A program made the translations under genes and the position numbers. Source: DATGLW01 sp035293965 (GTDB taxonomy: Bacteria; Actinomycetota; Acidimicrobiia; Acidimicrobiales; RAAP-2). Taken from it: a DNA stretch of 6,644 bases. Location: assembly GCA_035293965.1 (NCBI GenBank), contig DATGLW010000104.1, positions 1-6,644 of the forward strand. Reading direction: 5' to 3'. A model generated the notes under the pieces. It searched no databases. It was not told the DNA's origin and saw only the letters and a program-made list of their open reading frames with translations. Of the stretch, positions 1 through 5,268 are shown piece by piece (positions within the stretch are counted from its first letter, which is position 1; every line of letters starts with the position of its first letter).

Positions 1-410
1 TCACCACGCTCATCCGCCACTGGCTGGGTGGGCTCCCGTCCTTGGACCCGGCGCTCCGTATCGAAGCCCTCCAGTACGACCATCGCTACCTCTCACCCAG
101 CCGCCGGGCAGAGATCCTCGCCATGCGCCGACAGATCACTCGCAGCTTCGAGGAGGTCATAGCGGCCGGGGTTCGCGACGGCTCCTTCCATCCCGGCATC
201 GACCCGCACACCGCGGCGGCCACGGTGCTGGCCGTCGTGAACAATCACAGGCACCTCTACCGCCCCGGGGGTCCGCTCACCTGGCAGCAGTTGACCGACT
301 GGATCGTCGGTCTGTTCGTCGGAGGCCTCACCCACGGCCCAGAGCCGAGCGCCGACTCGCACGATGACTCCGGCGACGTTGGGCGCCAGGACGAGGCGCC
401 GGCAAGCTGA
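1..410 (+). CDS. TetR family transcriptional regulator, C-terminal part (5' end outside window)
   Basis: The frame is open from the left edge (first full codon at base 3) to TGA at 408-410, giving 135 residues. These look like the ligand-binding, dimerising half of a TetR repressor. A helix with MRRQITRSFEEVIAAGVRDG is followed by G-x-F-HPGIDPHTAAATVLAVVNN and then YRPGGPLTWQQLTDWIVGLF. That order (long helix, 'DG.F....D...AA..', 'RPGG.L....', final hydrophobic helix) is typical of KstR2-like TetR C-terminal domains found in actinobacterial lipid and steroid catabolism. The DNA-binding helix-turn-helix must lie upstream of the window. The last 25 or so residues are hydrophilic and probably disordered. 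A TTG at 42-44 lies in frame but is not the true start, because the reading frame and the fold continue upstream. The gene converges on the next one with 28 bases between stop codons. Family call is firm; ligand and targets are unknown. Confidence 0.85.
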   Translation, partial: TTLIRHWLGGLPSLDPALRIEALQYDHRYLSPSRRAEILAMRRQITRSFEEVIAAGVRDGSFHPGIDPHTAAATVLAVVNNHRHLYRPGGPLTWQQLTDWIVGLFVGGLTHGPEPSADSHDDSGDVGRQDEAPAS

Positions 411-438
411 CCGCTCGCCCTGCAACCGTCGCTCGGCG

Positions 439-1374
439 TCAAGTCCTGACCCGGCACTCCAGGAGGCTGGCGAAGCTCGCCCAGCAGCGGGCGCGCCGGC
501 GGGCTTCGTCGACGATCTCGTAGATCCGGCCCACCGGGATCGTCCACACATACGGCCGCCAGTGGTCGTCGTCGACGTCCGTCGAGCTGAGCCACCGGGC
601 GAACTCGGCCATGTCGTCCGATGCGGCCAGGGCACGGTCGTCGGCCCAGTCGCGCATCGCTCGAAGCGGGCGCTCGGCAGCCAGCCCGGCGCCCGCCGCG
701 GCATGGTCCGCCCCGCGCGCCATCACCCGGGCCCGGGCCCGGCGCACCGTCTCGGGTGAGACGCCGCCGGCCGCCGCTGCGACGGCACGCAACGACGCGC
801 CCGGGTTCTCCCGCAGCGCCCGCTCGACGCGTTCGGCGAGGTCGGCCATGTGCACAGGGCGCCGCCTCCCGTCGCGGCCCACCCTGCGGTCCATGTCCAC
901 CACCACCCCCGCGCCGGCACCGGCGGCGGCCACCTGGTGGACCTCCCGGCGCAGGCGAGCGACCGTCTTGCCCGACAGGCCGCAGAGGGCGGCGATGCGG
1001 CGATCCGACCAGTGCGGGTGGCGCCCCAGGACGCGGCGTGCCGCGCGGCGCCGGTCCTCGAGGGTGAGGGGCAGTCCATGGCTGATGTTCCGGCGCAGCG
1101 ACTCGAGGTAGGCGTCCTCCGCCGAGCCGGTGAAACGCGAGGCGAGCACGTGGCCGTGGCCAAGCCGGCGAGCGGCCTCGACGCGATGGTGGCCGTCGAC
1201 GAGCAGGTTGGCCGTCCCCCACACGAGCACCGGCGGCCACTGCCCTGACGCCTCCATGAGCAGCGCGACATGAGCTTCATCGAGGCCCATGCCGCGGAGG
1301 TTGTCGCCGAACGTCACCTCGCTGATCGGGATCTCGACAGGACCCCCCTCCGACCAACTGGCCATCGCCCCCAC
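439..1374 (-). CDS. StrR-like transcriptional regulator with ParB-type N-terminal domain
   Basis: This is a 311-residue protein if started at GTG 1374. That start is chosen because GGAGGT (minus strand, 1386-1381) lies six bases upstream. ATG 1365 is too far from that site, and TTG 1440 lies upstream of the likely promoter. Residues about 13-95 form a ParB/Srx-like domain (IPISEV, then LLVDGHHRVEAARRLG at 57-72). Residues 99-120 (HGLPLTLEDRRRAARR...HPHWSD) lead into a helix-turn-helix at about 123-145 (RRIAALCGLSGKTVARLR). A second helix-turn-helix-like segment lies at about 190-217. The C-terminal part (WRPYVWTIPVGRIYEIVDEA, 272-291) matches the tail seen in actinomycete StrR-type proteins. 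StrR relatives are DNA-binding activators of antibiotic clusters. Here no biosynthetic gene is visible, so the target is unknown. It is unlikely to be a chromosome-partitioning ParB, since no parA or parS is visible and the overall order follows StrR. It lies downstream of the binding-protein gene but appears to have its own promoter. Confidence 0.82.
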   Translation of the reverse strand: MGAMASWSEGGPVEIPISEVTFGDNLRGMGLDEAHVALLMEASGQWPPVLVWGTANLLVDGHHRVEAARRLGHGHVLASRFTGSAEDAYLESLRRNISHGLPLTLEDRRRAARRVLGRHPHWSDRRIAALCGLSGKTVARLRREVHQVAAAGAGAGVVVDMDRRVGRDGRRRPVHMADLAERVERALRENPGASLRAVAAAAGGVSPETVRRARARVMARGADHAAAGAGLAAERPLRAMRDWADDRALAASDDMAEFARWLSSTDVDDDHWRPYVWTIPVGRIYEIVDEARRRARCWASFASLLECRVRT

Positions 1375-1380
1375 TGACGG

Positions 1381-1386
1381 ACCTCC
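1381..1386 (-). promoter_or_regulatory. Ribosome binding site deciding the StrR-like start
   Basis: The minus strand reads GGAGGT, a full Shine-Dalgarno match, with six bases before GTG at 1374. It selects that GTG over ATG 1365 (15 bases away) and over the upstream TTG at 1440. Confidence 0.75.
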
Positions 1387-1388
1387 AT

Positions 1389-1421
1389 CCAACTGCCGTT
1401 CGGTTTCAAACGGCCGATTGG
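1389..1421 (-). promoter_or_regulatory. Operator-like dyad overlapping the predicted transcription start
   Basis: Nested inverted repeats: CCAA (1389-1392) pairs with TTGG (1418-1421), and CCGTT (1396-1400) pairs with AACGG (1409-1413), both centred near 1405. The inner part also reads GTTCGG-TT-TCAAAC, which resembles the GTTCGA-type half-sites known for StrR, although StrR sites have an 11-base spacer. It would span roughly -2 to +31 of the predicted transcript, so it could be an autoregulatory operator or a 5' leader hairpin. The sequence shows the dyad; the role is inferred. Confidence 0.5.
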
Positions 1422-1425
1422 TAGA

Positions 1426-1454
1426 ATCCTGCCCCGGCAACCAGGCGGCGTCAA
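1426..1454 (-). promoter_or_regulatory. Predicted sigma-70-type promoter of the StrR-like gene
   Basis: On the minus strand TTGACG (1454-1449) is a five-of-six match to the -35 box. Exactly 17 bases later comes CAGGAT (1431-1426), an acceptable actinobacterial -10 box. The predicted start of transcription is near 1419-1420, giving a leader of about 45 bases that contains the dyad and the ribosome binding site. This supports separate transcription of the regulator even though the binding-protein gene lies upstream on the same strand. Confidence 0.55.
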
Positions 1455-1492
1455 GGGCCGTGGGCAGGACCGCCGAGCCAGGGGGCGGTCAG

Positions 1493-1525
1493 GGCCCGTC
1501 CACCCGGTGACCGGGTGGACGGGCC
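1493..1525 (-). terminator. Perfect 16-bp inverted repeat after the binding-protein gene
   Basis: The arm GGCCCGTCCACCCGGT (1493-1508) is the exact reverse complement of 1510-1525, with one base between. In RNA this would fold as about 15 bp with a three-base loop. It begins 10 bases after the stop codon of the binding-protein gene (minus strand). No T-tract follows, so it may be a U-less actinobacterial terminator or an mRNA 3'-end stabiliser. It is also far enough from 1454 not to overlap the next promoter, which fits a gene boundary. Confidence 0.6.
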
Positions 1526-1535
1526 AGAGCGGGGC

Positions 1536-2744
1536 TCACGAGCCTGGCAGGGGGTGCTGGCAGAACGTCCGGAGCTTGTAGGGGGCCGTGTAACGCTCGT
1601 GCTCGATCCGAACGATGTAGAAGCACGGGTTCGTGGTCGCCTTCCCGGGCGTGACCGTCTCAGGAGGGATGAGGCCGCCCAGGGTGAAGTTCTTCGGCAG
1701 CGCGTACACCCCCTTCCAGACGTCGCTCATGGTGGGGTTCGGAGGAAGCGTGGCAGCAGCCGCCTTGAAGAGCTGGAGGGCCGCCCACGTGGAGTCGGCG
1801 TTGTAGGGCTGGGTGAACTGGTCGAAGTTCGGCCAGTACTTCGCCAGGGCTTGCCGGAACTGGTGGGTGGCCTTGTTGACGTCGAGGAACCAGGGGAAGA
1901 TGCCGATGTTGCCGATGGAACCGTTCTCGTAGGGGTTGGTCCGGTAGGCGGCCGTGAAGGTGCCCGAGGACTGCTCCCAGATGGGCCGGTAGCCCTGGCG
2001 CGCGCAGTCCTCGGCGATCTTCGTGCTGCCCGCGTAGCCGAAGAGCACCTGCACCCCGGCATCCTTCGCCCCGAGGCACTGGGCCGTGTAGTCAGGAGCG
2101 CTCGAGCTGGCCGCCTGCGCGTAGACCACCTTCACGCCGACCTGGGCAGCATAGGTCCTATTGAGGGGCACGGCCTGGGCGCAGGCGGCGAGCTCCGAGC
2201 AGTACACGACCCCCCATCTGGTCTTGTGCAGGAGCGTCGGGATGAATGTCTGCGCCCAGACCACCGACAGCACGGTCGTGCCCGCCGGCACGTAGTCGGG
2301 TTGGGAGGCGCAGGGGAACCCGTTGCCGGTCGCGCTCCCACAGATCACGAGCACGTGGTTCTGGCTGACGTAGGACTCCCAGGCGGTGTCCTGCGTGCTG
2401 CTGTCGATGATTGCCAGAGCGTGGCTGGACTGCACCAGGCTCTCGACGGCGGAAAGCGACTTGGCGGGATCGTTCCCATCGTCCTTCTCGACGACCTTCA
2501 CGGGATGACCGTTGATGCCACCGTGCGCGTTCACGTACCGCTGCCAGGCAGCGGTGGTGATCCGGTAGTCGTTCGTGTTGCCGGTCGTGCCGCCGGTGTC
2601 AGTCGAGACCTCACCGATGACGTACGTGGACTTGGTCGCCTTCGCCGCTCCGGACGGTCCGGTCGACGCCGTCACCCACGCCAGCGCGCCCGTGACGACC
2701 GCCGCCACGATCAGCACCTTCCCTCGCCTGCCGGTCCGTCGCAT
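1536..2744 (-). CDS. ABC transporter substrate-binding protein, branched-chain amino acid type (periplasmic-binding fold type I)
   Basis: 402 residues, started at ATG 2744. GGGGGGAG lies six bases upstream, and the protein then opens with a basic stretch (MRRTGRRGK) and hydrophobic core (residues 10-24), a signal peptide probably cut near residues 31-36. No lipobox cysteine is present, so a lipid anchor is not evident. The mature part starts with YVIGEVSTDTGG. The family signature follows at 65-95: AAWQRYVNAHGGINGHPVKVV then a DDGNDP-like segment, the LivJ/Peripla_BP_6 pattern. Length and order are normal for the family, which captures amino acids, amides, aromatic acids or other small solutes for LivHMGF-type importers. 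Eight cysteines (135, 145, 182, 188, 223, 247, 374, 395) all fall in the exported part and could form disulfides. No permease or ATPase gene is adjacent in the window. The ligand cannot be read from the sequence. Confidence 0.87.
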   Translation of the reverse strand: MRRTGRRGKVLIVAAVVTGALAWVTASTGPSGAAKATKSTYVIGEVSTDTGGTTGNTNDYRITTAAWQRYVNAHGGINGHPVKVVEKDDGNDPAKSLSAVESLVQSSHALAIIDSSTQDTAWESYVSQNHVLVICGSATGNGFPCASQPDYVPAGTTVLSVVWAQTFIPTLLHKTRWGVVYCSELAACAQAVPLNRTYAAQVGVKVVYAQAASSSAPDYTAQCLGAKDAGVQVLFGYAGSTKIAEDCARQGYRPIWEQSSGTFTAAYRTNPYENGSIGNIGIFPWFLDVNKATHQFRQALAKYWPNFDQFTQPYNADSTWAALQLFKAAAATLPPNPTMSDVWKGVYALPKNFTLGGLIPPETVTPGKATTNPCFYIVRIEHERYTAPYKLRTFCQHPLPGS

Positions 2745-2750
2745 CGCGGT

Positions 2751-2758
2751 CTCCCCCC
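2751..2758 (-). promoter_or_regulatory. Ribosome binding site of the binding-protein gene
   Basis: The minus strand reads GGGGGGAG, six bases before ATG 2744. This, with the signal peptide starting at that ATG, rules against an upstream in-frame ATG at 2795, which would add 17 charged residues before the signal peptide. Confidence 0.65.
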
Positions 2759-2819
2759 TGTCGTCCCTCGTCGATCCTCTGTCGTTCGTCCACATCGCGG
2801 CGCACCTCTGGCGTGCACT

Positions 2820-2859
2820 CGGGTACCCGGGTGCCCGGGCACTCCGGTGGCGCCGCCGG
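2820..2859. repeat. Cluster of GC-rich palindromes between the crotonase and binding-protein genes
   Basis: Three palindromes lie close together: CGGGTACCCG (2820-2829, perfect), GTGCCCGGGCAC (2831-2842, perfect) and CCGGTGGCGCCGCCGG (2844-2859, one mismatched pair). Alternative pairings among the repeated CCCGGG blocks are also possible. The cluster starts 15 bases past the crotonase stop on the minus strand. It could end that transcript, or be an operator ahead of the binding-protein gene. No T-tract is present. Confidence 0.45.
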
Positions 2860-2874
2860 CCCGGCCGATCGGGA

Positions 2875-3609
2875 TCAGGCCCGGTCCGGAAGGTGGAGGT
2901 CCATCTTCGGCACCTCGTCGAGCAGCTCGTCCATCCGGCTCGAGATGTAGTGCTGACCCATGATGTCCATCGTGATGTCCGACGCCCGCTTGGCCTGGCG
3001 CAGGGCCACCGGGTCCTGCTCGGCTACCTGGCGGGCGAAGGCCATCGTCTCGCGGTGCAAGGCGTCGATGTCGGGGTACAGGCGGTTGACCTGCCCCATG
3101 GCGTACAGGCGGCCGGCGGGGAGGCGCATGCCGCTGTAGATCATCTCCTTGGCCAGTCGCGGCCCGTAGAACCAGGTATGGAGGTGCGACTGGATGCCGC
3201 CGATGCCCATGGAGGCCGTCGGGTCCATGAAGAAGGCGTCTTCGGTGCAGAAGATCAGGTCGCACGGGAACACCATGCGCTGGCCCCCGCCGATACAGCC
3301 TCCCTGCACGGCCGCGATAGTCGGCTTCATCGTACGCCGGATCAGGGCGATCTCGTCGGAGGGCTGCAGGACCGACGCCCCTTCGGGGGCCGGCTCGGGA
3401 TTGCGGAGGTTGGCTCCGGCACAGAAGTGCTTCCCGAAGGCCCTCATCACCACGACCGTGGTGTCGGGGTCGAGGCGAGCGCGCTGCCACGCCCCCTGGA
3501 ACTCCACGTGGAACGCGCCGTCGTAGACGTTGAGCGGCTCACGGTGCAAGGTGATCGTCCCCACCTTGCCGTCGCGCTCGTAGGTAACGAAGCGAGGCTC
3601 GTCGGTCAC
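2875..3609 (-). CDS. Crotonase-superfamily (enoyl-CoA hydratase/isomerase-like) protein lacking both hydratase glutamates
   Basis: 244 residues from GTG 3609, the usual size for a crotonase. The frame is open further upstream to 3891, but that extension is low-complexity and unlike the family. Family features: VTYERDGKVGTITLHREPLN at the N-terminus; oxyanion-hole segment GKHFCAGANL (residues 59-68); AAVQGGCIGGG (99-109) forming the second oxyanion-hole strand; and a CD motif (116-117). The two positions that carry the acid/base glutamates of true enoyl-CoA hydratases (Glu144 and Glu164 in rat numbering) align with Arg111 (GGGQRM) and Thr131 (MDPTAS). The CoA-binding fold and thioester activation should be kept, but classical hydration is doubtful. 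Asp129, two residues before Thr131, could act instead. Isomerase, hydrolase, lyase or dehalogenase-type chemistry are alternatives. It is divergent from the kinase gene. Confidence 0.85.
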   Translation of the reverse strand: MTDEPRFVTYERDGKVGTITLHREPLNVYDGAFHVEFQGAWQRARLDPDTTVVVMRAFGKHFCAGANLRNPEPAPEGASVLQPSDEIALIRRTMKPTIAAVQGGCIGGGQRMVFPCDLIFCTEDAFFMDPTASMGIGGIQSHLHTWFYGPRLAKEMIYSGMRLPAGRLYAMGQVNRLYPDIDALHRETMAFARQVAEQDPVALRQAKRASDITMDIMGQHYISSRMDELLDEVPKMDLHLPDRA

Positions 3610-3615
3610 GAGCCA

Positions 3616-3621
3616 ACTGTA
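3616..3621 (-). promoter_or_regulatory. Candidate -10 box for leaderless transcription of the crotonase gene
   Basis: The minus strand reads TACAGT followed by exactly six bases and then the GTG start at 3609, so the first transcribed base would be the G of the start codon. There is no Shine-Dalgarno match before this GTG, which fits a leaderless mRNA of the kind common in actinobacteria. No convincing -35 box is visible. Confidence 0.45.
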
Positions 3622-3809
3622 CTGTTCGAAGGTCGCGGGAAGACGGGAGGACGGGGCACCTGTCCATCGCCCCGCCGTGCCCCGGATGTCCGACCCCGGC
3701 GTACGCTGTGGTGCCCGGTTCGTGGTCGCCGGCCCGCCTCCCACGTGCACCTGGCCGCCATGCCCGATCATTGCAAAGAGGGCACCGTGGCACTGCCGTC
3801 CCCGAGATG

Positions 3810-3864
3810 GGAGGGACCAATGAGGCGCCGATGGCCGGCCATCGACCAACCTGATGGGCGCTGA
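3810..3864 (+). other. Leader ORF with good ribosome binding site, overlapping the kinase start
   Basis: GGAGG (3810-3814) lies five bases before ATG 3820, which opens a 14-codon frame (MRRRWPAIDQPDGR) ending in TGA at 3862-3864. It thus overlaps the first codons of the kinase gene, whose own ATG at 3854 has no Shine-Dalgarno sequence. A second tiny frame from ATG 3831 (MAGHRPT) ends in TGA 3852-3854, sharing its last base with the kinase ATG (TGATG). Either could couple translation into the kinase gene. The sites are visible; translation of the peptides is an inference. Confidence 0.4.
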
Positions 3865-5197
3865 CCCGCCGGGCCAGGCGCCGCAGGCCACCGGGTCGCT
3901 AGACCTGCGGCGGTGGGTGGAGCAGGTCTGCGGGGGGACGGTCGTCTCCTGGCAGCGGGCGCCGACCGGTGGGTCGCGCGAGACCTACCTGGTGGAGGTG
4001 GCACGCGCCGGCAGCTCGACGGCGCTCGTCCTCCGTGCCGAGTCCGGGGGGTCGTTCGCGGGCACCCCGATCAACGTCGCCAAGGAGGCCACCGTGTACC
4101 GCGCGCTCGAGGCCACGGCCGTGCCCGTCCCACGCGTGCTCGGCGTGGCCCCAGGCGGCTCGGCGCTCCTCATGAGCCGGGTGCCCGGCACGGCCGACCT
4201 GGGCCACCTCGACGACGACGGGCGCCGCGATGTCATGGCTGGGTTCATCGACGTCGTCGCCGACTTGCACAACCTCGACGTCGACGAGCTCGAACTCCCT
4301 GGGTTCGCCCGCCCCGCAACGGCCACCGAGCATGCAACGACGGATCTCGAGCTCTGGGCGAGGCTGGCCGACGAGCACGCCGTCGAGCTCGACCCGCTCG
4401 TCCGCTACGCCGGCGCGTACCTCCGCCATCATCCGCCCTCCGCGGTGGCCCGGACTGTCCTCGTGCAGGGGGACACGGGGCCGGGCAACTTCCTCGTCGA
4501 GGACGGCAGGGTCACCGCGCTCATCGACATGGAGTTCGCGCACCTCGGCGATCCGATGGACGACCTCGCCTGGATCCTCTCCCGCTTGCCGGCCGCCGGG
4601 GTGGACCCGGCCCCGCTCCTGCAGCGCTATACGGCACGCAGCGGGATCGCCGTGGACCGCCGCAACCTCGCCTACTACGAGGTGGCCGTCCAGTACCGGT
4701 GCGCCGTCACCACCTCCTTGGCCGTCTCGCGCGGCGGGGGCGCCCGCGGCTGGGCGCCCTACCTCCTCGTGACGCAGCGCTACGTGCTCGGCACGGCCTC
4801 GGCACTGTGCGCCCTGCTCGGCGTCGAGGAGCCCGCCGTCGACCTCCCGGACCCGCCACCCACCCCACGCACCGCCTACTTCGACCACCTGCTGGAGGGT
4901 GTCAGGGCGGCAGTGCGCGCCCTGCCGGACCCGTCGCTGAAAGAGAGCACGCGCAACCTGCAGATCCTCGTCCACTACCTGCGGGCTTACGACCGCGCCG
5001 GACGCCACGTGGCCGAGCAGGACGCCGCGGACCTCCGCCAGACCCTCGGGCTCCTGCCTGATGACCTCATCGGGCTGGCCAGCGCGGCCGAGGAGGGCGG
5101 ACGCCACGGCGACCTGATCGTGCTGGGGTACCTCCTGCGCCGGGCACGCCGCCGGGCAGTCCTGTGGCAGTCGCTGCTGGACCGCCCCCGCCGCTGA
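3854..5197 (+). CDS. Phosphotransferase family protein (APH/ACAD10-like kinase fold) with helical C-terminal extension
   Basis: 447 residues. ATG 3854 is the first start after an in-frame stop at 3821-3823. The aminoglycoside-phosphotransferase fold is shown by the nucleotide loop TGGSRETY (38-45), VLRAE (59-63), INVAKEATVYRAL (73-85) and MSRVPG (107-112). The catalytic loop is QGDTGPGN (205-212) with Asp207 and Asn212. The metal-binding segment is IDMEFAHLGDP (224-234) with Asp225. The usual His of the HGD motif is Gln205. Residues about 340-447 form a predicted all-helical tail (YFDHLLEGVRAAVRAL, then STRNLQILVHYLRAY) beyond the roughly 330-residue kinase core, similar in position to helical tails seen in actinobacterial relatives. 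Such proteins are usually found with acyl-CoA dehydrogenases and are thought to phosphorylate hydroxyl groups, for example on 4-hydroxyacyl-CoA as in ACAD10/11. Antibiotic resistance is unlikely. The substrate is unknown. Confidence 0.85.
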   Translation: MGADPPGQAPQATGSLDLRRWVEQVCGGTVVSWQRAPTGGSRETYLVEVARAGSSTALVLRAESGGSFAGTPINVAKEATVYRALEATAVPVPRVLGVAPGGSALLMSRVPGTADLGHLDDDGRRDVMAGFIDVVADLHNLDVDELELPGFARPATATEHATTDLELWARLADEHAVELDPLVRYAGAYLRHHPPSAVARTVLVQGDTGPGNFLVEDGRVTALIDMEFAHLGDPMDDLAWILSRLPAAGVDPAPLLQRYTARSGIAVDRRNLAYYEVAVQYRCAVTTSLAVSRGGGARGWAPYLLVTQRYVLGTASALCALLGVEEPAVDLPDPPPTPRTAYFDHLLEGVRAAVRALPDPSLKESTRNLQILVHYLRAYDRAGRHVAEQDAADLRQTLGLLPDDLIGLASAAEEGGRHGDLIVLGYLLRRARRRAVLWQSLLDRPRR

Positions 5198-5203
5198 CGG
5201 CGG
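5188..5203 (+). repeat. Small hairpin around the kinase stop codon
   Basis: CCGCCG (5188-5193) and CGGCGG (5198-5203) form a perfect six-pair stem. The four-base loop CTGA contains the TGA stop. It could be chance in such GC-rich DNA or could influence 3'-end stability between the two genes. Confidence 0.25.
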
Positions 5204-5252
5204 TCGCACGGCACCGAGCAGCCCCGACGACATAGCCGAGCGAGCACGGAGA

Positions 5253-5257
5253 AGGAG
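5253..5257 (+). promoter_or_regulatory. Ribosome binding site of the DUF7065/7064 gene
   Basis: AGGAG within GAAGGAGAA lies 11 bases before ATG 5269, slightly long but the only purine-rich match upstream. The next in-frame ATG (5278) would be 20 bases away, so 5269 is preferred. With only 71 bases after the kinase stop and no obvious promoter, the gene is probably co-transcribed with the kinase. Confidence 0.5.
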
Positions 5258-5268
5258 AACTGCCGCAC

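Noticed and set aside
439..1374. Chromosome or plasmid partitioning ParB
   Set aside because: No parA or parS-like site is present, and the domain order and C-terminal motif resemble StrR-type regulators instead.
1375..1440. TTG 1440 as the start of the StrR-like protein
   Set aside because: It lies upstream of the predicted -10 box and has no good ribosome binding site, whereas GTG 1374 has GGAGGT six bases away.
1515..2963. A 482-codon plus-strand open frame opposite the binding-protein gene
   Set aside because: It is antisense to a gene with a clear signal peptide, ribosome binding site and family signature. Its translation is Arg/Gly/Val-rich with no recognisable domain, as expected of a shadow frame in GC-rich DNA.
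3702..3707. TACGCT as a plus-strand -10 box for the kinase gene
   Set aside because: It fits TANNNT, but no -35 box is found at the right distance and such matches are frequent by chance, so it is not listed as a feature.
3610..3891. N-terminal extension of the crotonase frame up to 3891
   Set aside because: The extra 94 residues are low-complexity, would overlap the kinase gene, and have no counterpart in crotonases of normal length. A GTG with leaderless geometry lies at 3609.
3854..5197. Aminoglycoside resistance enzyme
   Set aside because: The catalytic loop belongs to the broad APH superfamily, but the length, helical tail and catabolic neighbours fit the ACAD10-like metabolic branch.
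3899..5233. A 444-codon minus-strand open frame opposite the kinase gene
   Set aside because: The plus-strand kinase has all catalytic motifs. The opposite frame is low in complexity and matches no family I know.
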